Shown: positions 1 through 5,950, counted from the stretch's first letter. The stretch: 6,364 nucleotides of DNA from Deinococcales bacterium (GCA_014378225.1 JACMOA010000220.1:1-6364); one strand, 5' to 3'. Notes: generated by a model from the sequence alone, not told the origin. Translations and numbers: made by a program.

Positions 1-135
1 AATGTCCTTGTAGTAGGTGGGAACGGCGGTGGCGGTGGGGCGGAAAACCGTGCTTTGCGCCTGACTCGAGGTGCTGACCAGTACCCCACCGACCAAGCTC
101 ACTAGGGAACATACGACTGCGAGAGATTTATTCAC
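1..135 (-). CDS. Secreted or periplasmic protein, N-terminal fragment (runs off window edge)
   Basis: Forty-five codons are open from a GTG at 135 to the window edge, translating as VNKSLAVVCSLVSLVGGVLV... The start is well supported: AAGGAG (148-143, minus strand) lies 7 nt upstream. The residues form a typical Sec signal peptide, with a positive N-end (NK), a hydrophobic stretch to about residue 20, then STSSQA with likely cleavage after A26; no lipobox cysteine is seen. The mature start is QSTVFRPTATAVPTYYKDI. The gene follows mmpL on the same strand after a 107-nt gap with no convincing terminator, so it is probably co-transcribed with it. In RND/MMPL loci of this type the neighbour is often a LolA-like or outer-membrane-sorting protein. 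That is only a guess here because no conserved domain is inside the window. The existence of the gene is solid; its function is unknown. Confidence 0.8.
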   Translation of the reverse strand, partial: MNKSLAVVCSLVSLVGGVLVSTSSQAQSTVFRPTATAVPTYYKDI

Positions 136-142
136 GCTTGAA

Positions 143-148
143 CTCCTT
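143..148 (-). promoter_or_regulatory. Ribosome binding site of the secreted-protein gene
   Basis: AAGGAG on the minus strand, 7 nt before the GTG at 135. It decides the start of a gene that is otherwise too short in this window to be recognised by length. Confidence 0.8.
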
Positions 149-242
149 TTGACGCTCGAGAGAATGTTGCTGCCTAAACCGCTTGACCAGCCTGCAAAAG
201 TTCTGCTGCTCGAGAGCCTCGGGCTTTTTCAGCCTTCAGCCC

Positions 243-2495
243 TCAATCTGCGGCGCTCGAGCGTAAGGCGCGTTTTTTAGTTGGTTCACTCAAAAATTGC
301 AGGCACATGGCCGGAAGTAGGCTCAGGCTCGAGACCCCGACGGCTAACACGGTGAAGACCATCATCTGGCCCAGGCTGGCCACCGGCTGGAGCTGGCTGA
401 CCGAGAGGGCCGCAAAGCCCGCGCCCAGCGTCATGGCGGTAAAGAGGATGCTGCGTCCACTGGTCACTAAGGTATGCTCGAGCGCTATTTCGGGAGTGTT
501 GCCGAGGCGGCGTTCCTCGAGAAAGCGCACCGTGAGGTGAATCGCGTAATCGCCCACCCCGATAGCCAGAGCGCCGAGGAGCATGGTGGAGATGTCCAGG
601 TCAATGCCCAGCCACCCCAGTAAGCCGTATTGCAAGATGATGGTCATCAGCAGGCTCGAGATGGTAATGACCGCAGCCCTGAAAGAGCGCACAAAGCTGT
701 CCACGATAATCACCAGCACAATCGCCAGGCTCAGACTGATGATGAAGTCGTGAATCAGCGCGTCCTCGAGCGCCAGAACATTGAGCGAGTTTCCGCCTAC
801 CTTGACCTGGGCCACGTCCCTGAACACATCGTTTGCCAGAGTTTGCACCGCGTTATAAAAGGCGCGGGTTTCCTGGGTATCGCCCAGCGGAATCGAAATT
901 GAAACCAGGGTTTGCCGCTGGCTCAGCGAGAGTTGTTGGGTCATCTGCGCGGTGTTACTACCCGATTGGTAAATCAGAAGTTCCTGCAAAACCTTTTCCC
1001 GGCTACTGGGAATTTCGCGTTTTCCATCAAAAAGCGAGTTGAGGGTCAGCACGGTATCTGCGATGCTCACGGTGTTGCCGATACCGGGAATCTCGGCTTT
1101 TGCCCGTGTTTTAAAGGTTTGAAGGGTGTTCAAAACCTTTGGCTCGAGAATATCGCCCTCGAGCAGCAACTGGATGCTGGCCGAGCCACCGAACACGCGG
1201 TCTACCCTGTTTATGCTCTGGACCGTGCTCGAGTCCTTGGGAAAGAAAGCCAGAAAAGAGGTGTTGGGCTGAATTTGCATCACACCGATGAGGCCGAAAA
1301 CTACCAGCACGCCTGCACCCACAAACATGGGAGTGCGGTGGCGGAAAACGAAGTGAGCCAGTCCCTTCAGAAAAACAGAGATAATCCCTGTGCGGGTGGG
1401 CTGGACCTTCACTTTGGGCTGTGGCAGAACATTGACGAGTGCAGGCACCAGAAACAGAGCGCTGAGCAGCGACCCCAGCACACCCAGCACAATCAGGGTT
1501 CCCACGTCGCGCAGGGTACCGATGTCGGAGAGCCACAGGGTCATCATGGCGACCACGATAGCGAGGGCGCTGATAATGACTCCCGGTGCAGTCTGGGTGT
1601 ACATGGCCCGCAGTGCGTCCACTTTGGTTTTACCGTGCGAGAGTTCGCTGTAAAAACGGCCCAGCAGGTGCAGCGAGAAACTGCTGCCCACTGCTAAAAT
1701 GGCGATGATGCCGATGGTGGTCAGCGCCCCAGCAGGTGCGCCCGTCCAGCCGTACAGCCCCAAGCCGATGTTCATACCGAAAAAAACCTGAACCAGCGTC
1801 AGGACAACCCCGTGAACCGAGCCAAAGTTCAGAAACAGGAAAACCATAATCAGGACCAGTGCGAGACCCCCCACCACTTGCAGGTCGTTGACGATAGTGC
1901 GGTTGACCTCGGCGGCAATAAAGGCTGCCCCAGACAGCGAGATTTCCCCGCTTTTCCAGCCTGCGTTCACCGCCTGGGGGATGTCCGCCCCAAACTTTTG
2001 TTGGTTCACACCTTCTTTCATCTGCACCACGATGACGGTGTTTTTTCCGTCCCTCGAGACCAGACTGCTCGATTCCGCTTCAAGGTAAGTGCGAACCGCT
2101 GCGATTTCGGCGCTCGAGAGGTTGTTTTTACCCACCAGTCCCGTGGTCCTGATGAAGCCATCTTCTTCAGTGAGCCGAGAAAAGTTAGCCAGCGACGTGA
2201 CCCGCTCGACCCCACTTACCCCCTCGAGCGCGGTGGTCAGAGTGCGAAGTTCGTTGAGCGTGGGTGCGGTGTAAATGTTGCCCCCCAGCACACCAATCAA
2301 ATTTTCGCTCGAGCCAAAGGTTCGCTTGATTTCGTCGTTTATCGTCAGAATGGGGTGATGGTCTGGTTGAAAAGCAGTGGTGCTGCTGTCCAGCTTGATG
2401 CGGGTTGCGCCGGACATCACCAGTGCAGTGACCACGATAAAGCCTAAAATCACGGGCCAGCTTCGGTTGAGGATAAATTCAATCAGGGCTTTCAC
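243..2495 (-). CDS. RND superfamily (MMPL / HAE3-type) transporter
   Basis: A 750-residue inner-membrane exporter of the MMPL/COG1033 type, predicted to use the proton gradient to move lipids or other hydrophobic compounds. It shows the duplicated RND plan: TM1 at about 12-32, a periplasmic domain to about 205, TM2-TM6 at about 205-356, TM7 at about 387-408, a second periplasmic domain to about 580, then TM8-TM12 at about 583-733. TM10 carries the family motif GVGDYAIH (D649-Y650), the usual proton-relay pair. The equivalent TM4 stretch is GSSFSLH, so S272-F273 replaces the pair. I chose the GTG at 2495 rather than the in-frame ATG at 2531 because AAGGAG (2506-2501) sits 5 nt before it and the 12 extra residues (MLITLSPAQGVP) precede the natural start of TM1. 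It lies downstream of tetR and probably upstream of a secreted partner. CTCGAG sites are frequent in it except between 1234 and 2052. The substrate is unknown. Confidence 0.93.
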   Translation of the reverse strand: MKALIEFILNRSWPVILGFIVVTALVMSGATRIKLDSSTTAFQPDHHPILTINDEIKRTFGSSENLIGVLGGNIYTAPTLNELRTLTTALEGVSGVERVTSLANFSRLTEEDGFIRTTGLVGKNNLSSAEIAAVRTYLEAESSSLVSRDGKNTVIVVQMKEGVNQQKFGADIPQAVNAGWKSGEISLSGAAFIAAEVNRTIVNDLQVVGGLALVLIMVFLFLNFGSVHGVVLTLVQVFFGMNIGLGLYGWTGAPAGALTTIGIIAILAVGSSFSLHLLGRFYSELSHGKTKVDALRAMYTQTAPGVIISALAIVVAMMTLWLSDIGTLRDVGTLIVLGVLGSLLSALFLVPALVNVLPQPKVKVQPTRTGIISVFLKGLAHFVFRHRTPMFVGAGVLVVFGLIGVMQIQPNTSFLAFFPKDSSTVQSINRVDRVFGGSASIQLLLEGDILEPKVLNTLQTFKTRAKAEIPGIGNTVSIADTVLTLNSLFDGKREIPSSREKVLQELLIYQSGSNTAQMTQQLSLSQRQTLVSISIPLGDTQETRAFYNAVQTLANDVFRDVAQVKVGGNSLNVLALEDALIHDFIISLSLAIVLVIIVDSFVRSFRAAVITISSLLMTIILQYGLLGWLGIDLDISTMLLGALAIGVGDYAIHLTVRFLEERRLGNTPEIALEHTLVTSGRSILFTAMTLGAGFAALSVSQLQPVASLGQMMVFTVLAVGVSSLSLLPAMCLQFLSEPTKKRALRSSAAD

Positions 2496-2500
2496 AGGCA

Positions 2501-2506
2501 CTCCTT
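2501..2506 (-). promoter_or_regulatory. Ribosome binding site of mmpL
   Basis: AAGGAG on the minus strand, 5 nt before GTG 2495. It favours this GTG over the upstream in-frame ATG at 2531, which has no comparable site. Confidence 0.75.
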
Positions 2507-2577
2507 GAGCGGGTGAGAGGGTGATAAGCAAAGGGCCAGGACGCGAACAGGGAGCGCTCGAGAGGAGAGGTACGGAA

Positions 2578-2607
2578 TTGATAAACGACAGGTCAGTTAT
2601 TATTCAA
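2578..2607 (-). promoter_or_regulatory. Probable mmpL promoter
   Basis: On the minus strand TTGAAT (2607-2602) is a -35-like box, followed after 18 nt by TATCAA (2583-2578), or after 17 nt by TTATCA, as the -10. A palindromic operator fills the spacer. The predicted leader is about 75 nt and contains CTCGAG at 2557. The arrangement copies that of the tetR promoter, which strengthens the call. The start site has not been measured. Confidence 0.5.
2581..2600. promoter_or_regulatory. TetR operator in front of mmpL
   Basis: ATAAACGACAGGTCAGTTAT is an imperfect 20-bp palindrome with pairing ATAA..GAC..GTC..TTAT. It begins one base downstream of the -35 box and covers the spacer and the first bases of the -10. 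Read on the minus strand it matches the site before tetR at 14 of 20 positions (ATAAnTnACCTnTCnnTTAn). Both sites lie at the same distance from their -35 boxes. I infer binding of the adjacent TetR protein, which would block polymerase. Confidence 0.6.
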
Positions 2608-2616
2608 GCAAAAAAA

Positions 2617-3237
2617 TTAAATTCCTCCTTCAGCAGGCTCGAGGCCCCGCCAGAGCAGCGCTACAAAATCCTCGAGAAAACTTTGGGCGTTGATTAGGCT
2701 CGAGGTAGACTGAAGTTTCTGGGTCATGGCCAAACCCGTTGCGGTATGCAGCAAGGTCATGGCCGGAATGATGGGGTCTCCCCGCTGAATGCGTCCCAGC
2801 GCCATTTCGCGCCCCAGGTAGGACACCAGAGCAGCAAAGTCGTTGAGGATGTCGGGTGGCTGTGGCGGCTCGACAGGGTGTGGGGATTCTTCCGCTTCGG
2901 CGGACCGCTGCCGCACCGCCCAGGTCATCATCATTCCGGGCAGCAGGTCCCTGACGTAATCAGCAATCTTGTGAGCAACGAGCAGCAAATCTGCTCGAGG
3001 GTTCCCGTGTCCAATGGCCTGCTCGAGTTCGGGAGTCCAGAACCCCGCTCGAGGAGAACGGGCCATCGCCGCAAAAAAGAGCGCCTCTTTGGTGGGAAAG
3101 TGTTTGAAGATACTGGCGCTCGAGATGCCTGCGCGGTTCGCTACATCCACGGTGGTGGCACTGAGTCCCTGCTCGAGAAACACCGCACGGGCGGCCTCGA
3201 GAATCTGAGCAGAGGTGATGGTTGCTATGCGGGCCAC
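2617..3237 (-). CDS. TetR/AcrR family transcriptional regulator
   Basis: A 206-residue one-component repressor of the usual TetR length. Residues about 8-55 form the DNA-binding domain, ILEAARAVFLEQG followed by TTVDVANRAGISSASIFKHF, the classic TetR helix-turn-helix. The rest is a mostly helical ligand-binding and dimer domain with a proline-rich loop (HPVEPPQPPD, about 120-129) that is not typical. The ligand cannot be told from sequence. It starts with GTG at 3237. There is no Shine-Dalgarno sequence, but a -10 box ends 7 nt upstream, so the mRNA is probably leaderless. The gene stops 121 bases before the mmpL start on the same strand. Both promoters carry a similar palindrome, so autoregulation and control of mmpL are likely. 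Ten CTCGAG sites lie in the gene. Confidence 0.93.
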   Translation of the reverse strand: MARIATITSAQILEAARAVFLEQGLSATTVDVANRAGISSASIFKHFPTKEALFFAAMARSPRAGFWTPELEQAIGHGNPRADLLLVAHKIADYVRDLLPGMMMTWAVRQRSAEAEESPHPVEPPQPPDILNDFAALVSYLGREMALGRIQRGDPIIPAMTLLHTATGLAMTQKLQSTSSLINAQSFLEDFVALLWRGLEPAEGGI

Positions 3238-3243
3238 GAAGCA

Positions 3244-3273
3244 ATAGTAACTGATAGGTTATTTATTTGTCAA
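3244..3273 (-). promoter_or_regulatory. tetR promoter, probably leaderless
   Basis: On the minus strand a perfect TTGACA (3273-3268) is followed after 18 nt by TACTAT (3249-3244), or after 17 nt by TTACTA. The GTG start at 3237 comes only 6 nt after TACTAT, and the stretch between (TGCTTC) has no ribosome binding site. Transcription would thus begin at or within a base or two of the start codon. A -10 box directly before the start is the known signature of leaderless genes in Deinococcus. Confidence 0.65.
3247..3266. promoter_or_regulatory. TetR operator in front of tetR (autoregulation)
   Basis: GTAACTGATAGGTTATTTAT contains the imperfect dyad TAAC-N6-GTTA. It begins one base after the -35 box and overlaps the -10. 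It resembles the mmpL operator in both orientations (14 of 20 positions in the same orientation). This suggests that TetR represses its own gene. Confidence 0.55.
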
Positions 3274-3447
3274 GTGGATAACTGGGTGTTCAAAAAAGAA
3301 TCAGCGCTCGAAGGTGGGAGTGCTATTGGGTGCAGCTTCTCAAATTCTTAAAGGGTTGATGACCTATGAGCAGGTGCCGCTCGAGTGTGAGGAGGAGCCT
3401 TGAACTCGTGTTTATCCATTCAGAGGTTTCAAAAGCCTATTTGCCCG

Positions 3448-3508
3448 TAAATTTATGCCGCAAACGTCAAAATCGCCTCAGGTGTTTGACGTTTGCGTCA
3501 TAAATTTA
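3448..3508. repeat. Long inverted repeat (24-nt arms, 13-nt loop)
   Basis: The left arm (3448-3471, starting TAAATTTATGCCGC) and right arm (3485-3508, ending GTCATAAATTTA) are reverse complements at 23 of 24 positions. The 13-nt loop is ATCGCCTCAGGTG. The right arm also contains a dyad of its own, TGACG-TTTG-CGTCA (3487-3500). In the left arm the single mismatch spoils this dyad to TGCCG-CAAA-CGTCA. No T-run follows on either strand, so a simple terminator is unlikely. It ends 57 nt before the fusion gene and could be an operator pair, a cruciform or leader hairpin, or a small palindromic mobile repeat. Confidence 0.85.
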
Positions 3509-3551
3509 AAGCTTCGCCCAAAGAAAATACCCTTCGCTCGAGCGCATCGAG

Positions 3552-3561
3552 TAAATTGAGG
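3552..3561 (+). promoter_or_regulatory. Start region of the fusion gene (weak -10 and partial SD)
   Basis: TAAATT (3552-3557) is a -10-like box ending 8 nt before ATG 3566, which would again give a nearly leaderless message, but no good -35 is found. GAGG (3558-3561) ends 4 nt before the ATG and could instead serve as a short ribosome binding site on a longer transcript. The two readings cannot be separated from sequence alone. Confidence 0.3.
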
Positions 3562-3565
3562 CTCT

Positions 3566-5236
3566 ATGGTCCCCCTCGAGCTGTTCTTTTTCGTTCTCGC
3601 CTACGCTGTGGGAAGTTTGCCCCTCGGCTTCTGGCTCCACCGAGCCGAGGGGCAACACCCCGCTACCCTATCCCCGCACAATCTGGGCATCGAAAACGTG
3701 TGGCGCACGTTGGGGCCGCTGCCCAGTGTGTTGGCTTTTATGGGCGATGTCCTCAAGGGCTTTGTAGCGGTGGCGCTCACCCTGAGTTTACCTGGTCCCG
3801 AGGCCGCAATTTTGGCTGGTCTGGGCGCGATGCTGGGCCACTTTTATCCCCCGTTGGCCCTGTTCCCTGACGCTCCCAAACGCGGACGTGGAAACATTGT
3901 TCTACTAGGGGTTTTAGCCGGATGGTCGGCGGTGGGCTTACCAATTTGGAGCTTACTGATTCCGCTTTTGGTCTTCGGCGCAATTCTTGGTTATAGCGGC
4001 TATGTGGTGCTCTCGAGCGTGGCCGCTCTGACCCTGCTCACGCTGTTTCTGAGTTTTAGCGAACTTCACTTTTTTGCGGTGTTGCTGGTCTGGGCCATGC
4101 TGGGCCTTTACCTGTGGCGTTCTAAAGAACAGTTGGGGCGCGTTCTGGACGGCACCGAACCTCGAGTGGGCGAAAGCGTTCCCGTGACGGGTAAGAGTCC
4201 AAATCAGGTGGTGGCCGCTTTTATGGTCCACCCCATGAACATCGCCGACTTATGGCAAACTGGGCGCTTCAGGTGGCTCGAGCCGTTTTTTGGACCGGGA
4301 AAGTTACCGCTCGAGTGGGCGCTGGCGCTCTCAGAACACGTCCGTCCTATGAAGGTAGATGAATTGCGGGGTATTTACACCGCAGGCGGCAAAGAAATTC
4401 GCTGTTACCTGATTGGCGCACCCCTGCTGCCCCAGGTCATCTCGAGCAAACCGGAACTGGCCACCGCTCGAGCGATTCAGGGTGCAAAGCTGGCCCAGGA
4501 ACTGGGCGCGTCTGTGTTTGGGTTGGGCGCGTTCTGGAGCACCGTGGGTAACAAGGGTCTGGACGTGCAGGCTGCACTGCCGGACCTCGCCATCACCAAC
4601 GGTGGCGCGTACACGGCGGGAACGGTGCGGGCCTCTATTCCCGCCATCCTCGAGCATTTTACGGAGCTGGGCCGCGACCCGTCAAGCTCTACAGCAGCGG
4701 TGGTGGGGGCCAACGGCGTGGTAGCCTTTGGTATCGCCCGTTCCATTGCCCCACACTTTAGTAAGGTGGTTTTGGTGGGCCGTAACTCAGAGCGGCTCGA
4801 GCGCTCGAGGATAACTCTGGAAAGGGCTTTTCCCCAGACCCACTTTGTAGCAGGAACCGACATGAATCTAATCTCAAGCGCAGACCTGATTTTTAGTGCC
4901 ACCAGCGACCCTAACCCGGTGATTTTTCCCCAACACGTCAAACCCGGAGCCTGGATTTTTGATGAGGGACGGCCTGCCGACGTAGACCTCTCAGTCTCGA
5001 GTGTACCGGGTGTGCGTCTGATTCCCGGTGGGGTGGTGCGGCCTCCTGGTAGCATGACCCAGCGCCTGGACATGGGCTTTGGTGTGGGTCTGGTTCCGGC
5101 GTGTCTGGCTGAAACCCTGATTATTGCCGCCAACGGGTGCTTTGAGCGGGTTTCCCTGGGACCGCAAACCTCGAGCGAAAACATCGCCTATTTTGTAGCG
5201 GAGGCGGAGAAATTGGGCTTCGAGGTAATTGGATAA
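3566..5236 (+). CDS. Two-domain protein: PlsY-like membrane domain fused to acyl-ACP reductase (AAR)-like domain
   Basis: 556 residues. Residues 1-200 resemble PlsY, the membrane enzyme that moves acyl chains from acyl-phosphate to glycerol-3-phosphate. Seen are AYAVGSLPLGF (12-22), SPHNLGIENVWRTLG (36-50, PlsY motif 1), GHFYPPL...KRGRGN (91-110, motif 2) and GRVLDGTEPRVG (191-202, end of motif 3), among several hydrophobic segments. Residues about 210-556 resemble the AAR of cyanobacteria (COG5322), which reduces acyl-ACP to fatty aldehyde with NADPH. Seen are LAQELGASVFGLGAF, TNGGAYTAGT (344-353), a Rossmann stretch VVGANGVVAFGIA (379-391), PGVRLIPGGVV (481-491) and PACLAETL (511-518), which matches the cyanobacterial FACFAEA region holding the catalytic cysteine (here C513). 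PlsY alone is about 200 residues and AAR about 340, so the sum fits a clean fusion. The ATG at 3566 puts the first hydrophobic segment at the N-terminus, as in PlsY. It probably makes a fatty aldehyde at the membrane; the true substrate is unproven. I assign no symbol because plsY would be misleading. Confidence 0.85.
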   Translation: MVPLELFFFVLAYAVGSLPLGFWLHRAEGQHPATLSPHNLGIENVWRTLGPLPSVLAFMGDVLKGFVAVALTLSLPGPEAAILAGLGAMLGHFYPPLALFPDAPKRGRGNIVLLGVLAGWSAVGLPIWSLLIPLLVFGAILGYSGYVVLSSVAALTLLTLFLSFSELHFFAVLLVWAMLGLYLWRSKEQLGRVLDGTEPRVGESVPVTGKSPNQVVAAFMVHPMNIADLWQTGRFRWLEPFFGPGKLPLEWALALSEHVRPMKVDELRGIYTAGGKEIRCYLIGAPLLPQVISSKPELATARAIQGAKLAQELGASVFGLGAFWSTVGNKGLDVQAALPDLAITNGGAYTAGTVRASIPAILEHFTELGRDPSSSTAAVVGANGVVAFGIARSIAPHFSKVVLVGRNSERLERSRITLERAFPQTHFVAGTDMNLISSADLIFSATSDPNPVIFPQHVKPGAWIFDEGRPADVDLSVSSVPGVRLIPGGVVRPPGSMTQRLDMGFGVGLVPACLAETLIIAANGCFERVSLGPQTSSENIAYFVAEAEKLGFEVIG

Positions 5237-5283
5237 AGACCCGCCGGAGGCGTACCCCCTTCACCCTCGAGCGCCGACCCACG
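5237..5283. other. Gap between convergent genes
   Basis: A short hairpin CGCC-GGA-GGCG (5242-5252) follows the fusion stop by 5 nt but has no T-run, so it is not a convincing terminator for the plus strand. CTCGAG lies at 5266. Confidence 0.4.
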
Positions 5284-5312
5284 AAAAAAGCGCCCCAGAA
5301 ATCCAGGGCGCT
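5284..5312 (-). terminator. Rho-independent terminator of carD
   Basis: Read on the minus strand, AGCGCCC (5312-5306) pairs perfectly with GGGCGCT (5295-5289) across a 10-nt loop, and a run of Ts follows (5288-5284). It lies 26 nt after the carD stop. On the plus strand the hairpin is followed by CTAAATCC rather than Ts, so it serves mainly carD, although it could also slow transcripts from the fusion gene. Confidence 0.85.
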
Positions 5313-5338
5313 CTAAATCCTAAAAAACTCGAGAAAGT

Positions 5339-5860
5339 TTAAACGCTGGCAGGTGCAAGAACCTGCTCGAGCATCAAATCAATTTCGGCAACGGCAGCGT
5401 TGTGCTCAATCTGCTTGCTGACGCTCACTTCGGTGGCCACGATGCGCTTGGCATCGTCCAAAATAGCGCGTTCCGTAACCGCCAGGGTGCGGCCCTGAGC
5501 ACGGCGGTGCAAGGTTCCCACCAGTTTGGTGATAACTTCAATGTCACCTTCTTGCAAAATGGTCAGCTCGCGGCGGTGGCGTGGGGTCCAGGCAGCGGGC
5601 AAATCCAGGTCTGGGAGGGCTAAATTGGACAGCAACTCCGGCAGCAGTTCCATCGGGGTCACGCGGCGCAGGCCCAAACGGCTGGCATGAACCACTGGAA
5701 CCTTGACCTGCATTCCGCCCTTGAACAGCTCGAGTTCAAAATACGATTGTGACTTTCCCAAAACTTCTTGGTCGCTGATGCCACGAATGGCTCCAGCTCC
5801 GTGGCTGGGGTACACCACACGGTCTCCGATATTGAGACTCAAAGTAGAAACTTCACTCAT
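5339..5860 (-). CDS. carD: CarD/CdnL family RNA polymerase-binding regulator
   Basis: 173 residues, close to the length of Thermus CarD. The N-terminal part (about 8-68) is the RNA polymerase interaction domain of the CarD/TRCF family: NIGDRVVYPSHGAGAIRGI, then YFELEL, then VKVPVVHASRLGLRRV. The helical C-terminal part includes W91 in PAAWTPRHRREL, the conserved tryptophan that in known CarD proteins wedges at the upstream edge of the transcription bubble, and LAVTERAILDDAKRIVATE (126-144). CarD binds the polymerase beta subunit and stabilises open promoter complexes, mostly at rRNA and other growth-linked promoters. I chose ATG 5860 because GGAGG (5869-5865) precedes it. The ATG at 5917 would add 19 residues (MNGALSQKGRKRVAVIGGW) lying outside the family fold. 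It is monocistronic, with its own promoter and terminator, and convergent with the fusion gene. Confidence 0.93.
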   Translation of the reverse strand: MSEVSTLSLNIGDRVVYPSHGAGAIRGISDQEVLGKSQSYFELELFKGGMQVKVPVVHASRLGLRRVTPMELLPELLSNLALPDLDLPAAWTPRHRRELTILQEGDIEVITKLVGTLHRRAQGRTLAVTERAILDDAKRIVATEVSVSKQIEHNAAVAEIDLMLEQVLAPASV

Positions 5861-5864
5861 CCAT

Positions 5865-5869
5865 CCTCC
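5865..5869 (-). promoter_or_regulatory. Ribosome binding site of carD
   Basis: GGAGG on the minus strand, 4 nt before ATG 5860. It decides against the longer in-frame start at 5917. Confidence 0.65.
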
Positions 5870-5940
5870 AATCACTGCGACCCTTTTGCGCCCCTTTTGG
5901 GACAACGCTCCGTTCAAGACCTTTAGTATTTCCGAGCATT

Positions 5941-5950
5941 AAACCGGTTT
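5941..5950. promoter_or_regulatory. Palindrome AAACCGGTTT in the carD leader
   Basis: A perfect 10-bp palindrome within the imperfect 15-mer TTAAACCGGTTTTAA (5939-5953). It lies 80 nt before the carD start, inside the transcribed leader if the promoter call is right. It could be a regulator site. No known regulator is recognised. Confidence 0.3.

Larger units (their letters stand above)
3274..3565. other. Intergenic region between tetR and the fusion gene
   Basis: With the tetR promoter this gives 328 bases without a supported gene. It holds the long inverted repeat at 3448-3508, CTCGAG at 3380 and 3537, and a weak start region for the downstream gene. One small open frame (GTG 3320 to TGA 3403, 27 codons, beginning VLLGAASQILKGLMTYEQVP) looks protein-like in composition but has only a poorly spaced AAGGTGG before it. 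I do not call it a gene. I see no tRNA or insertion sequence end. Confidence 0.6.

Noticed and set aside
200..240. Possible terminator between mmpL and the secreted gene (GGGCT/AGCCC on the minus strand)
   Set aside because: The short stem is followed by CGAGGC rather than a T-run, so read-through into the next gene is more likely.
912..1697. Long plus-strand open frame (261 codons) opposite mmpL
   Set aside because: It is antisense to a well-supported transporter, its product is rich in His and Gln with no domain, and mmpL codon bias explains the open frame.
2497..2531. N-terminal extension of mmpL starting at ATG 2531
   Set aside because: No ribosome binding site precedes it, whereas AAGGAG is well placed before GTG 2495.
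2610..2625. T-run right after the tetR stop as a terminator
   Set aside because: Seven Ts follow the stop codon, but no GC-rich hairpin precedes them; the run lies just upstream of the mmpL -35 box instead.
3320..3403. Small 27-codon frame between tetR and the fusion gene
   Set aside because: The composition is protein-like, but the only SD-like sequence is 2-3 nt from the GTG, and the size is too small to judge without conservation.
3352..3502. Plus-strand frame from the ATG near 3366 through the inverted repeat
   Set aside because: It would translate the left and right arms of the hairpin, has no ribosome binding site and an odd Arg/Ser-rich product.
4477..5184. Long minus-strand open frame (235 codons) opposite the fusion gene
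   Set aside because: The opposite strand carries recognisable AAR-like motifs throughout; this frame has no recognisable motif and no ribosome binding site.
5861..5917. N-terminal extension of carD starting at ATG 5917
   Set aside because: The extra 19 residues are outside the family fold, and GGAGG precedes the internal ATG at 5860.
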